Shown: positions 19,284-30,649 of the stretch, piece after piece
How the letters are laid out: every line of letters begins with the position of its first letter
Numbering within the stretch: position 1 is the first letter of the stretch
DNA from: Candolleomyces eurysporus
Taxonomy: Eukaryota > Basidiomycota > Agaricomycetes > Agaricales > Psathyrellaceae
Direction of reading: 5' to 3'
DNA length: 34,113 nucleotides
Assembly (NCBI GenBank): GCA_027579435.1
Contig: JANBPK010001259.1
Location: forward strand, 1 to 34,113
Translations under genes and position numbers: made by a program
The notes under the pieces: model-generated
Databases searched by the model: none
Told to the model about the DNA's origin: nothing
What the model saw: the letters and a program-made list of their open reading frames with translations, nothing else

Positions 19284-22200
19284 ATGAGCAGCAATGCCAA
19301 TCCAGGCCTGGTACCCCCAAAGCTCCCTGCCCTGCGTTTGACTGCCGATGGTGAATGTGTCCTGAGGGAAGAACCCGTGTCATTGGACATGCCCTCGAAC
19401 AGCACCGGGTTCGGGATATCCTACCCTTCGTCGTCGCTTCCTGCGTCGTCGTCAGCAGCAGCAACGTCACCAACAACACAGGAGTGGTCGCAGGGTCAAG
19501 CTTCGTCGTCAAGAATGGAGGGTCAAACAACATCGGTTGACATCTTAGGAGGTGTGGGGGGACTGGCTGCCTCTCAGTTGGAGGGAGTGCCACATCCGGG
19601 CTTGTATTCCACTCGCTCAGAGGGGCCACCACCAGCGTTGGGGAGGGATGGGTTACCCCGTTTTACGCGCGCAACCACCATGCCTCTGCCGTCACAGCTC
19701 AACGAATTGCAGCACCCTCACAGGACCAATACGAGAAGGCGCTCGGAATTTGATACTTCGGGCCCAGAAGATTCGACAGCGACAATGACGACCGCAGATG
19801 AAGAGTCTTCTTCTTCTGAAAGTCCCGCTTCGGGTTATGATTCGCCTCATGTCAAGGAACTTTCGTATGAACTTGCGGATTCAATTCAGATGGTCGTGCA
19901 AACCCTCCTCCAGATATCCCCAGCCCAGGTCCTCGATCCGACAAAAGAACAGTTCACGGCGTGCTCGTTGTCCGTTCCAACATCATCCATGTCGGCCATG
20001 TTTACCGTCATGAAGAACATCAACTACCTTTCCGCAAATATGGAGTCGTACTTTACGCAAGTACCTGGGGGCATGAGCAGTAGGCGCCTAGAAAAGCAAC
20101 CCATGCGTTCGTCGTCAGCATACCCCACGGACCGCATCGAATTCGATATCGGCGATACGTTGCAGGCCATTGGAGATTCGTTGAGTGGATCGGCTGCTCA
20201 AGTTGGGGTGGATCTGGTGCTGTACCACGGGGATGTCAGCTTGAAGCATGTTAACGTTTACGGAGACGAGGCATCTCTGCGGTATGCCATAACACAGGTG
20301 CGTGTCTCGACTAGCCGTTGTTTTATTACTTGATCGACTGATTCGTGTCCTCTGGAAAGGTTATCCAACAAGTTCTTAACACTGCCGAGCGGGGAGATTC
20401 GGTTGAGCTTGGCCTGCTTCTCACCCCAATTTCAACAGACGGCATCCCGCAGCATGACCCTGAAAACTCTAAACCTTCGAACGAGGGTGAAGACCCTGTT
20501 TCATCCCATCAACCTATCGACGTGCCCCTCAAGTGCACTATCTGCATCTCGCACAAGTTCGCCTCCCCTGAACGCGCGGAGGGCGATCCCTATGGTCCAG
20601 AACCCGAACAGACTCGGCTGTCACCCAACCTTTCCACTCTCTCTATCAGACACTTCCTTCGGACCACCTCCAGCACCTTGAGGAATGATTTACCTCCTCC
20701 ATCTACCTTCCCGACGGGGCGAACTATCGAGTTGGATTTCCCGCTTCGGCGCGCGAGATCGAGCCTTGTAGNCCCCCCTTTCTCGAGTGTCCGGCGACGA
20801 CCTCAGCAATGATACAACCCTACCACACCTCATTTCATTTGCCGAGACGCTCAAAGGGAAGAAGGTTACCCTTTACTCCAGTCCCAAGGGATCGTTCGCT
20901 CAGCATCTCACGAGTTATCTAACGGCATGGGGCATGCTGGTGAGCCATGTCTCACCTGAAGGCACGGTGGAAGGGGTTATTGATACGCCCACTGGTACGG
21001 CGGAATCGGAGGTGTCGGTGGGTCCTAATGCAGCTTTATTAGCGCTTGCTGGGAAGCTCGATACCAGCAAGGCACCAAACACCGCGCCCGACTTTATCTT
21101 CATCGACGATGACATCGAAATCCTGAAGGAAAGGCTGCAAGCCCTGCGTATTGGTCCGACTTCGACATCTCTCTTCCTTTCCGGCAAGCGTCCACCTCTT
21201 GCCCTCCATCATCGTCCCCGATCTACCACCCAAATCCCCCATGCTGCCTCCGTCCTCTCATCTCAAGCTCGCCCGCCACCCCCTGTCGTCATTCTTCATT
21301 TCACGAGCTTGTCCAACTACAAGCATTTGAAGGACACTGTTCAAGGCATCGTTGCCACGTATGCTGGAACGAACATCCCCGTCCCCGAAGTCATGATCAT
21401 TCCTAAACCAGCCGGTCCAAGGCGATTCTTGGCTGCGCTGTTCACCGCTGTCACGAAACCACCCGTTGATCCCCAATTCTCGCCGATCGCGACCTCACCA
21501 ATGAGTCCTAGGGTCAGCGTTCCGAGTGGTGGGTTTTTCGGCACTCCGACACCTCCAACCAATTCTACACCGGAGTCTGCCCCAAAGCCGCAAGGCGTGT
21601 CGGAGCCTGTCTCTCCCATCAAACCTACTCGACCAACGGGTTCGCGGTCGAATTCTGAGAGATCTTCTAGGTCATCAACTCGTGATGGTTTGGACCTTCC
21701 TAATCCCAATCTTATCCCACCCTCACCCCTCTCCATTCCAGACAATCTCGAGTACTTCGAAGCCGCTGCCCAAAAGCTGGGAACCACCCCTTCCTCTGGA
21801 TTTGTCATTCAGAGTCCTGATGGTCAACCCGCTGGGATCCTGTTCAGACCCAACTTGAAGCCCAGACAAGGTCGTTCTGGGTCGAGGTTACCGCCTACAC
21901 CTTTGATGGAGAGGGATAAGGGCCAGAGAACTCCCCCAATTCCGCGCAAAACTTCAAATGCCCGTGACCCTCCTACCGGGATGTTGGATTTCGGGGCTTT
22001 ACATACAGCAAGTTTAGCGAATGGGTCAACGACGACTCCCCTAACATCCCCATCCATCCCTGGTACATCATCCGCGTCCGCGGTAATTCCTCCTACTCCT
22101 CCTATTTCTACCATTCTGCCCAGCCCCGCTGCTACTACCACCTCTCCTCTTCCAATTGTCAGCCCTGCCACGCCTACGCCAGAAAGACCTGGTGCTGGTG

Positions 22201-23754
22201 TTGTAAGCACTTCTCCTTCCGCGGTGCCGTCTTCGAAGGTTACAGGGTCACCGACGGCGTCTGCCATTACGATACCCACCGTTGGAACACGGAAGTCATC
22301 CATGGGGCCCAAAGCGACATCTCCTCCTGGGTCTCCGCAGGCAGATGGTGCCACGCCTAAGCGACCGAGTCGGAAAGCTAATCAGCCGGATAAGGAGACT
22401 ACGCCTACTCCTGCGTCGTCCATCAAGAAATCAAAAGCCACGGATCCTGGTGTTATACCGCCTATTAGCGTCCTCATCGTTGATGGTAAGTATTGGTTCT
22501 GGTCAAGCTCGAGAAGAGGCAGTAGCTGATGTGGTTACACGTTGTAGACAACCCTATCAACCAGACGATTCTTTCGACGTTCATGAGGAAGAAAAAGATC
22601 AAGTATGATATTGCGAATAATGGTTTAGAGGCTGTGCAGAAGTGGAGGACGGGAGGGTTCCATTTGATTTTGGTACGTCCAGCTTCTCTTACTCTGCACC
22701 AGGAATTCATCTCATATCAAACCCTCTTTTCTTTCAGATGGACATTCAGATGCCTATCATGGATGGTATCGAGGCCACGAAAGAGATTAGACGCATAGAG
22801 AAAACGAGTGCCGCAGCTGGGTTCCCGCAACTCACGCCGACAACTGAAGGACAGAGAACGCCATCAGATGTCTCTTCCTCCTCCGATTCAAGATCGGCAG
22901 CTTCACCTTATCGCTCCTCTGTGATTATCGTCGCCCTCACGGCTTCATCGCTGCAAAGTGATCGAGTGGCGGCACTCGCTGCTGGGTGCAACGATTTCTT
23001 GACCAAGCCCGTTTCGTTGCTTTGGTTGAACAACAAGATCATAGAATGGGGGTCGATCAAGGCGTTGCAGATGTGGGCTGACCTTCGGCCTGACGCTGTC
23101 AAGAGTATGAATAACGGGCAGGCTGTCAAGGCCAAAGCGGTAGCCGAGAACCTGCGTGTTCCACCACGTAAAACGACACCGTCGCCAAAGAGGACTTCTT
23201 CGCTGAGGGAGGAGCATGATGCAGCGATTGCTTTGGCGTCGCAGTCGGGTGATGTTCCGCAAGCTGTGCAGAAAGCGATTGCAACGGCGGAGGCGGCGGG
23301 GAGCTTGGTGAGGTCGAATAGTAAGTTGTCGAGGGCACCCAAGAAGTCGTCTCCCTCTCCCACGAATGCGTCATCTAGGCGTCCCTCAGCTTCACCGGAT
23401 ACGAAGCCGAGTTCGAGAGAGAGGGTTGCAGAGTGTCCTCCAACTGGCGCTGTCGCATCCCCTCCTCGAACGAGCGAGCGGGATAGTGGTATGCAGCGCT
23501 TGTTTCAATCATTCTTGGGATGGGGGTTTACGTTGGACATTTTAGGTGGAGGTGTTACCCAGGCGCCATTGACCGAGGAACCGGCCCCGATGGTTGGTAT
23601 CGAAGCTCCCACACCTGAGATGTCAGGCAGTTCTACCAAGGATGAGACCGAAAGGCGTACCTCATCTCAGGACACCGTCGTCCCTGGAGAGATCCCGCCC
23701 ATCGAAAGACGGCCTCAACCACCTGGCCACCTTGTTGCGGACAATCAGCAATGA
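19284..23754 (+). CDS. SSK1: SSK1-type response regulator with degenerate hybrid-kinase-like N-terminus
   Basis: Model: join(19284..20297, 20360..22485, 22548..22672, 22738..23754), about 1426 aa, one base removed at N 20772. Ssk1/Mcs4 receives phosphate from an Ypd1-type phosphotransfer protein and controls the MAPKKK of the HOG stress pathway. The canonical receiver starts near residue 1041: VLIVDDNPINQTILSTFM with the acidic pair, phospho-acceptor Asp in LILMDIQMPIMDG (about 1090), the Thr in VALTASSLQSDR and Lys in FLTKPVS. The Ser-rich insertion before strand 4 is typical of Ssk1. The N-terminal half has a GHKL-like segment, VYGDEASLRYAITQVIQQVLNTA (about 325-347), and a pseudo-receiver (about 505-703) with KGKKVTLYSS, PDFIFIDDD and EVMIIPKPAGPRRFLAAL. 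Long S/P/T-rich linkers surround these. All three introns restore conserved motifs (for example LIVD-DN and LIL-MDIQ). An upstream in-frame ATG at 19107 is possible. Confidence 0.92.
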
Positions 23755-24372
23755 CAATACTGGGCAGCCTGGAGTTTATTAGGGTGGATAGCCACGATTC
23801 TATACACGGCATACAATCAAGCTACTTCATCCTCGACTTCAGCGTTTGAAACCTCGTCGACGTCATCGGAGACCTAGGCTGCCGGGAACCCACCTTTCAA
23901 CTAGACGATATGATATACACATACGATATTCAAGACTGCTGTCCCTCTCTCTCTCTCTCGTTCTAAAAACATGGGTATTTGGGAATATTGCTTCTCTTTG
24001 TTCTTTGTTTTCATGATACTGTTCGTCTGTCGTCGTTGATTGTGGTCTTTCTCTATCCTATGTATGATATATGTGTACTATGTAGGCCAAGTCCTGGTTC
24101 TCTCTTGTTGTATCGTTTTTTCTGGTTTAGTTTAGTACTACACAACGTTTGGGTGCTCGCTCCATATCATATAACTTCCAGTCTCCCCCTAGTCTCTATC
24201 TCTTTCACTTTCTCGATGTTTCCCAGTGATGAACACTTGAGACTTCGGTTCGTGTTAATTATCTCTATGGCGCCCTTTTTTCTTCTCTTCTGAGCTTGCG
24301 CTGATGTAAACTACTTCTCTTTCTTTGTTTGGGTACTGGGACGTTATTCTTTGGGACGATGGTTTACTTGCA
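23755..24372. other. SSK1 3' region, no gene
   Basis: T/C-rich non-coding DNA with a CT dinucleotide run at 23944-23959. It probably holds the SSK1 3' UTR and terminator. The short frame at 23979-24293 is T/F/L/S-rich through base composition and shows no family features. Confidence 0.4.
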
Positions 24373-24699
24373 GACAGGACGTTGCTTTTCATATCTCGTA
24401 TATTCTTCTCGATAATTCATCAGGACCCTATGTACAATAGCAGATACACGGGCACTAGATAGAGGTTCTGATGACAACCCCCCAATGATTGGTTATCGGC
24501 TTAAAGTGATAATAGATCATGCACGCACAGAAAAGGCTCGAGAACCAAGAGAATCAAGGTAGCATGCCGCGTAGCACGGACGCCTCAAGGCGCTGTTGGT
24601 ATCCGGAGTCTCTGGTTCCTTGTTTAAGAATGTGAGTGGATTCATTGACTGTGATTACACACTTACTGACTCCAAAGTCGAATACTAGGGAAGTGTCCC

Positions 24700-27500
24700 T
24701 GCATAATTGTAAGGAGATCTAGCAATCTTGGTGGGGATATCCAGACTGCGTCGGGGTGCAACCTGGAAACTCGGGGGGGCGTGGTGTCCCCGGACGGTGA
24801 CAACTCGTATTCAGCGAGTGCTCCGTGGACTCATTCGTGCCAGCAGAAGGCTCGAGCTTTAGTATTTGCTTCAATTGGCCTCGAATGGACCATTGTTCCG
24901 TCGGCTTGGTTTGAAATTGGTGGAGTTCCAGGACGAGCATCACCGCTGTTGACTCCAGCTTCGACCAGAAGCTGTTGCTAATGAGTGGCCTTGAAGCCGA
25001 GAACACTGGGAGAAAGCAAGCCTTGGACCACAAAGCAGCACCCTGGACGCATTGGTTGGCCCGCGGGTCAGTGGATTTGTGGTGGGGCCTTGGCTCCATG
25101 TTCCGAGAAATAGAAATATTACATCTCTGCTGGCTTGACTGCTGGAGGCAAGGTACCGCGGTAGGAAGGTCGAGAGAAGACAGGATGCCCACCCCAAACC
25201 ACTTGGGGAAGTCCTGCGAATATTCAGCCTCGCATTTCATAGATAAGGCAGAGCAACGACGCTGGGAACAGGGCGCGGGATTTTTAGGTGGTGGTGCCTG
25301 GTGGTACGTGCTTCCACGATCAGTTAGTTAAAAATTCCAAGCCAGCGCATGTTTGGACCATGGCCAAATCCAACCACTTCAAGCTCTAGACCTGCCCACG
25401 GTGCCTGGCTCCTCGAGGGAGTAATCCATGCTTGGATTTCTCGCAAAACTCGCAAGTGCTGGAAGTATACCTTCATACGGAATATTAGTACGCGTACTTT
25501 TACCTGAACTATTACCTGAAAATTTGCCTGAACTGTCGCCTGGTGTTCTCCAACTACCTATCGCACAGCTGGAACTTGTTTTGAATGTCGTCATTGCACT
25601 ACATTCACTCTAGCGCTAGAAGTGTAGGAGGAGAGCCATGGCAAGGATGCTTGGTGAATGACTTGGGTTAGTCGATTCCATCTGGTTCATGTTCGGAAGT
25701 ACTATACAACGTTTTCCCTCACCTTGCCCAGTGAAATGACTGGTAATAGGCCAACAAAGCTTCGAGCATGCAGTCCAGCTCAACTTAACACCGGCTGCCG
25801 GGCAATTTGTCTTTCTTTGAAGTTTCCCCGAACCCCGGGCCAAGCCAAGCACATCATATCTGGCCCTATCACAAGTCATAGGACGACTTCAAGGCACTGC
25901 TGCAATTCTGAACAACTGGGACAATCCTCGGTAGTTCCAGACCCTGAAGCAAGGTCCCAATGAACTGATCGTTACTTCCAGGCTCGGCCAACCCCCTAGA
26001 CCATCCGCGTTTTAGCTGCCAGTGGTTCGAGCGCTTCAAGGAGAGCACCAAGATTGCTCAATAGCGCCCTACTAGATGACCCAGAGATTCTGAAATACTC
26101 AGGAAACGGAGAGCTCCTTCTGCGAGTCGTCTGCAAGGAACCTGCTCCGAAACCGGGCTCCGGTTCCAAAAGTACTTGGAAACCTCGGCCACACAAAATC
26201 TGGTTGGCTTTCGCAACTTCGATTCTAGTTCTCGAGGAACTGCAAGAGCAGCGTCTGGCTAGTCGCGTTCGCACCGATGACTTCTCTGTCGGAGCTGCTT
26301 GCCCATACCAGATCAGTATTGTAACCAGACAAGGCTCACAGCTGAGTCCGCAGACTAGTGCCAATCCTGTCTGGTGCTGAGGTCTCGAAAGCCAGGTAGT
26401 GGAGAGCCCTGGCGGACTCCACCGTCACTGAGCGTCGGGAAGCCATTCACCCTCTTGATAGATAGAGGATTGCATTGCCTCACAATGGAGAGAATGTCGA
26501 GGGTGGGTTGGGCTGGGACAGCTCGTGCTTTCATTCTGAATAGGGGTGACGTGGTATGACAGGATAGCGGAGACCACCTCGTCCAAATTGTGTGTGCACT
26601 GGCCAGCTGTGGGAGGGGGGCCTCCTCCCTTGCTAGTACCCCGGTGTTGGTTTTCAAAGTCGAGTTCGGTATCGAGTCAGCCCCAGGTCGGCGATTCTGC
26701 AGTCCCTTACTCACTGTATCACGCTCAGGCTGTTGCCAGAGCATTACTGACATGTCTGGCGACAGTATCCCTGGCTCTAGTCAAATTCGTAGAGGTTTCT
26801 TCGAGTACCACGTCGTCCCGACTCTGGCTGGCTCTTCAGTCAATTGTTATATGGCAACATAGCCAACTGACGATCCACTCGATCCTGGAGCAAACTGCGA
26901 AAGGTCATGGTAAATAGCTCACCGTGTTCCCGACGTAGCGACCCCTCGCTATCCAGCCGCAGTCCTCCGTCCGTGACCAATCTCTCTATTGGGCTGCCCT
27001 CCTCTGTCGCCAAGCCTCTTGCGATTTGGTTCCGTCCTCGGTTCGTTTCTATGCAATTCAATCAACCGGGTGCTTTCACCCTCCAAAGTGTTAGGAAATA
27101 CTGGCCTTCTTGGTAATATATGTTGCCTACAGAGCCTTCTCGCAGGTCATACGAAACCGTGCAATGTTCTCGAGCATTTGGACTGTTGAACCTCTCGCTG
27201 TTACGGCAACGACCCGCTGATTTTGGCATTCACAGTCCGATTTCGTTTGCTCCCCGGGCTGTCCACCTTTTCCCCATCTTTTGGCTCAATCGGGACAGAA
27301 ATCGAGGGCAATCCTCTCGATCAGCAGTCAGGGCTGTCTTCTCTCCACCAAAATGGCTCGGAGGTGTTCCTGGGGATTAGCTGCTTGTCGACTTTTTCAC
27401 CCGAGAGCGTTGAATCAATATTTCAAATGACATTCAACATCCGAGTCTCCGTCGCCTTTTTACGTCTTCAACGTCTACTCATGGGCAAGTCTATCCGCAA
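24700..27500. other. non-coding body of repeat copy A
   Basis: Several frames of 60-130 codons occur on both strands, but none keeps its frame in copy B and none shows a known motif. A small plus-strand frame at 25428-25613 has a loosely similar partner at 30692-30892 (both start near an LASxxS block and end VVIAL.SL), but the match looks like leftover nucleotide homology in a low-complexity stretch. I call no gene here. Confidence 0.45.
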
Positions 27501-27531
27501 AACAGGGGCCCCTGCTTCTTCTCGTCTTTGC

Positions 27532-27538
27532 TATATAT
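27532..27538 (+). promoter_or_regulatory. TATA box of small repeat gene A
   Basis: TATATAT about 80 bp before the ATG, inside a block (GCTATATATCA.CATCCGGAT..TTTC) that is conserved in copy B at 33053. Shared position and sequence in two diverged copies support a core promoter. Confidence 0.55.
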
Positions 27539-27616
27539 CAACATCCGGATCCTTTCCACCCCTCAGATCCCATTCCTCTATTGACGCCCAAGGCAACATC
27601 CACTCGGTTCTTAGCA

Positions 27617-28182
27617 ATGTCTGACTCTTCATCCTTCTCCTTGGTTATAACGACCGAAGCTGGCACGGTCAACATGCTCGACGGTCACCACGCGAACAAG
27701 CGACTGCAATTTCAGTACCCTATCGGATTGATTTCGGCTTCAGCCTCAACAGCGGTAAGCACCTCCCCGCCATTAATCTCTCGAGTCTCGACGCCGATGG
27801 CGCCACTTCTTATCACGGCTGCTGAAATTCTCGCTCTTAGGAGAGGAATTCAGACACTTCGATTCTTGCGGACTTCAACTACCAGACCTCGTCTGGTGTA
27901 AGTCCTCCTTTCTCCCCGTTTATCATATCGTCAAACGTTGCTGACACCGAGCCCTCAAGTCAGATGGCCTTGACGTGAACACTGAGGCGGAAAACGGCAG
28001 GAGAATCCAAAGACTAATCTCCAGGCTCCTTGTGTCGTTGTTACTTGAGGTGAGAATGTCGGCCGGCTGTGCGTTGGCGTCTTCGAGCTTGAGCTAAGGC
28101 TTAGTTTTGGCATTCACAGGTCGCTCGCTGGATGTTGTACAGTCTTCGTCGACTGGCTGTGTTTATCTACGGCAGGTTGTAA
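27617..28182 (+). CDS. small four-exon protein of unknown family, copy A
   Basis: Model: join(27617..27754, 27841..27897, 27960..28049, 28120..28182), 115 aa. I do not recognise the family. All introns have GT...AG ends (GTAAGC, GTAAGT, GTGAGA donors) and are in phase 0. The protein has no signal peptide. It has a variable N-terminus (EAGTVNMLDGHHANKRLQFQ), a Ser-rich hinge, an acidic patch (LDVNTEAE), then a C-terminal leucine-rich helix (LISRLLVSLLLE) followed by RRLAVFIYGRL, which may be membrane-associated or amphipathic. The paralog at 33125-33708 has the same intron positions and phases, and exons 3 and 4 of equal length (90 and 63 nt). The model is strengthened because both copies independently keep open frames and splice sites. 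Function unknown. Confidence 0.65.
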
Positions 28183-28434
28183 TTTAGTCAAGGAGACGTA
28201 AAGCGGGGTGGAGCCTTACCCCGACTCTTTTCTCTCCCAGCTACTGGTGGACCGTCTATGTGGTTTGTTCGTTCTCGTTCTCGTTCCGTAGTATCAATAG
28301 GTTGCATTTCTTGATTTTCTTATACCATAACATTTGAATGATTTGTATTGTCTGCCGTCTATCACTATATTGTATATTGTAGGTTGTTTTTCGTGTTGCC
28401 GTCTGCTGTCGAGGTCGAGTCCCATCTTGTTGTT

Positions 28435-28475
28435 GCCGTGTTGTATATAGCCCCCCATGTATTTCAATGAAAAAC
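28435..28475 (+). terminator. conserved 3' end element of small gene A
   Basis: GTTGTATATAGCCC followed by an AT-rich A-run lies about 255 bp after the stop codon. The same motif sits about 255 bp after the stop of gene B (33961). Position and conservation suggest a 3' UTR or poly(A) signal region. Confidence 0.4.
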
Positions 28476-28610
28476 ACTAGTGTATTCTCAGAAGGAAGAA
28501 TATCGTAGGAATTGCTTACTGAAGTAGATACACGGATGTCCAGGCTGAGTTTTCAGACGAAGCCACAACGCCTTGAGCTAGGAATACACTCAAGGGGAGC
28601 AACTGGCGCG

Positions 28611-28921
28611 TGGTAATTCCTTCGGAAATAGCCGCGAGTACATCCGGTGCCGGTGGCGGTCAACGAGTCAGAAATGCCACTACAACTCAGCGTTCAGGGC
28701 AAGTCGCCGAGTCGGTCGAAACTGTTCCAAGCCCAGGTCCGACAAAGACATCTGGAATTGTATTTCGTCTGTTGTTGAAGTCTTTTTGAAGAGAATGAAT
28801 GGGCTATATCGTAGCAAGTACAGTGCCTGCCGTCGACCGTCTACTATTCGAAATCAATTCAGTTTTTGATCGACTCTCCGACGTCCCGTGACAGATATCC
28901 CATCATTTGACGATGATCATA
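28611..28921. other. spacer DNA between repeat copies
   Basis: This is not matched elsewhere in the window and may be the right part of the repeat unit, whose second copy would lie beyond the window end. A plus-strand frame around 28605-28790 (contains EIAASTSGAGGGQRV and TTTQRSGQVAESVETVP) looks mildly protein-like but has no start or partner exon I can defend. Confidence 0.3.
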
Positions 28922-29477
28922 TTATCTACTCTCGAAATCTCTAAGCATACCATCGGTGCTCATCAAGTACGATGACCTTTTGCTGGAAACAGCGAGCCTG
29001 GATGTACGGGCTAACAAAGCAGCTGAATTCTTGAGCAAAGTAAAAGAGCCCCGGCACAAAGCGAATGGAAAGGTGTGCCAGTAACATAATTCGATGTTGT
29101 TGGTAGTGAGACTGACCTTCTTCGAGGACATCGAGCCCGTCGAGCTGAAAAATAGTGTTGCAAGGGTCGCACCCTTTTTATATGACCCTGCCCCTTTGAA
29201 TGAATGAGGCAGACGCTCAGACTGAGCAAGGGACGTTAAGGAACGAGTCGTCTTGGACTGCGCGAAACGCCGCGAATCTAGAAAACTCAGTAAAGGTGCG
29301 TATGTGTTTGGGCCTGTGACACATGCTGCGAGATGTCCCTAAAGCAAGATTGGTATTTATGGCACACCAAGACTCACCGTTAACACCGGCTATACCTTGT
29401 CTTGCGATGTCGCAATCCCTTCGACTCTCGGTTTTACCAAATGCCAGAAGGGACAAGATCCGGATTCGACGGTCCAT
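28922..29477 (-). CDS. possible two-exon gene in the spacer between repeat copies
   Basis: Candidate model: complement(join(28922..29277, 29378..29477)), 151 aa, starting MDRRIRILSLLAFGKTESRR. Support comes from a well-formed minus-strand intron (GTGAGT donor, TTTACTGAG branch-like site, TTTTCTAG acceptor) that joins into a 119-codon open frame ending FESR. The product is basic and Ser/Leu-rich with no domain I recognise. The opposite strand also has a fair frame over 28950-29085 (contains IKYDDLLLETASLDVRAN), so the strand is not settled. It could be a chance frame. Confidence 0.25.
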
Positions 29478-30649
29478 GTACACTCCTAGGCGAAGGTATT
29501 ATCACCATCGTGAAGGCATACACGTTCGACGAATTTGAGCTCGTTGGAGCGACGCTGGACGCGTTGCTTCTAGTAGTTGAAACGCCAGAAGCTCTTTTAG
29601 GACGATTGGTTGCTTCCAGACAGGACGTTCGTCTCGTCTCGTATCTCGTATTTTGAGACTTCGTCAGGACGCTATGTACAACAGCAGATACGCGGGCACT
29701 AGATAGGTTCTGATGATATTCCATGAATTCTTTCTTGGTTTACGGTGATAATAGATGCGAATCACAGAAAGATCTAGAAAGCGATTCAGAGGAGAAACGC
29801 GATGGTATAATTGCGTAGCATGGATGCTAAAGAGCCCCTGGTTCCGTCTTTGTGAATATGAGTAGCTTTGTTGACCGTTACTACTCACTGATTCCGAGAT
29901 CGAAAATTGGGTAAAGGTGTCTACGTATATGCCGGCCAGTGTATAGGGATCCAGTAATGCGATACGGCTTTGTGAGGATATCCAGACTCCTTCGAGGTCC
30001 AACCTGGGGACTCTGGGGACGCAGTGAAGATGGAAAGTGACAGCCCGTATTCAGCGACGGCGACTCGGGCAGTGTCCTCATGGATTCATCCGTGCCAGCA
30101 GAGAGTTCGAGTTTCCCGTTTTCTTGAATCGGACTTGAATAGACCATTGTTCCATCAGTTGGCGAATATGTGGCTCGGAAATGGTTGGAGTTGTCACCGC
30201 TGTTGACTCCAACTTCGACCAAAAGTCGTGAGTGAGTGACCCTGAAAGCTGGAAGTTATGCGAAGATAATGATAGCACTGTCGACGCACCGCACCGACCC
30301 AGTAATAAGGTGAGCCTTGGACCACGACATGTTCCGGCAGTATCCTGAACGCCTTGGTTGGCTCGTGGGATAGGTGGACTCGCATTGGGCTCTTGGCTTT
30401 TTGCTTCGAGAACGCGCTGAAAATATTCCATTTATGTTCAAGTTGGAGGCCAGACCGGGGACTACGACAGGAAAGTCGGGGGAGATAGTACCTGTACCAC
30501 AAAGAGCTTGGAAATATTCAGCTTCTCAGTTCATGGTAGGTTGAGAAAAGCAATAACGCTGGGAAGAGGGCGGGGGCATTGAGTGGTGCCTGGCGTCCTT
30601 TCATGGCAGTCGGCCGGTCAACGCCAAGTCAGCGAATGATAGGGGCTTA

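Larger units (their letters stand above)
24373..28610 (+). repeat. long direct repeat, copy A
   Basis: This segment is alignable in the same orientation with copy B (29620 to the window end). Matching landmarks: CAGATACACGGGCACTAGATAG (24441) with CAGATACGCGGGCACTAGATAG (29684); ACCGCTGTTGACTCCA (near 24945) with the same 16-mer near 30198; GTACGCGT and CGCACAGCTGGA near 25490-25570 with those near 30763-30857; the ATTGGGCTGCCCTC block near 26990 with the one near 32440; then the small gene, its TATA region and the 3' element TTGTATATAGCCC. It holds many short, unconserved frames and no recognisable transposase or reverse transcriptase. The offset grows from about 5.24 kb at the left to about 5.5 kb at the small gene, so indels have accumulated. 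Confidence 0.75.

Noticed and set aside
21341..22354. Minus-strand frames of 155 and 176 aa inside SSK1
   Set aside because: They mirror the P/T/S-rich linker of SSK1 and give G/V-rich composition without motifs.
24719..25240. 173-codon minus-strand frame in repeat copy A
   Set aside because: The equivalent stretch of copy B does not keep the frame, and no motif is visible.
25490..25560. Degenerate ACCTGAA/ACCTG repeats suggesting a satellite or CRISPR-like array
   Set aside because: Only four or five imperfect short units with no constant spacer; simple low-complexity DNA in a eukaryotic genome.
26355..26753. 132-codon minus-strand frame
   Set aside because: No clear counterpart in copy B, no splice partners and no recognisable domain.
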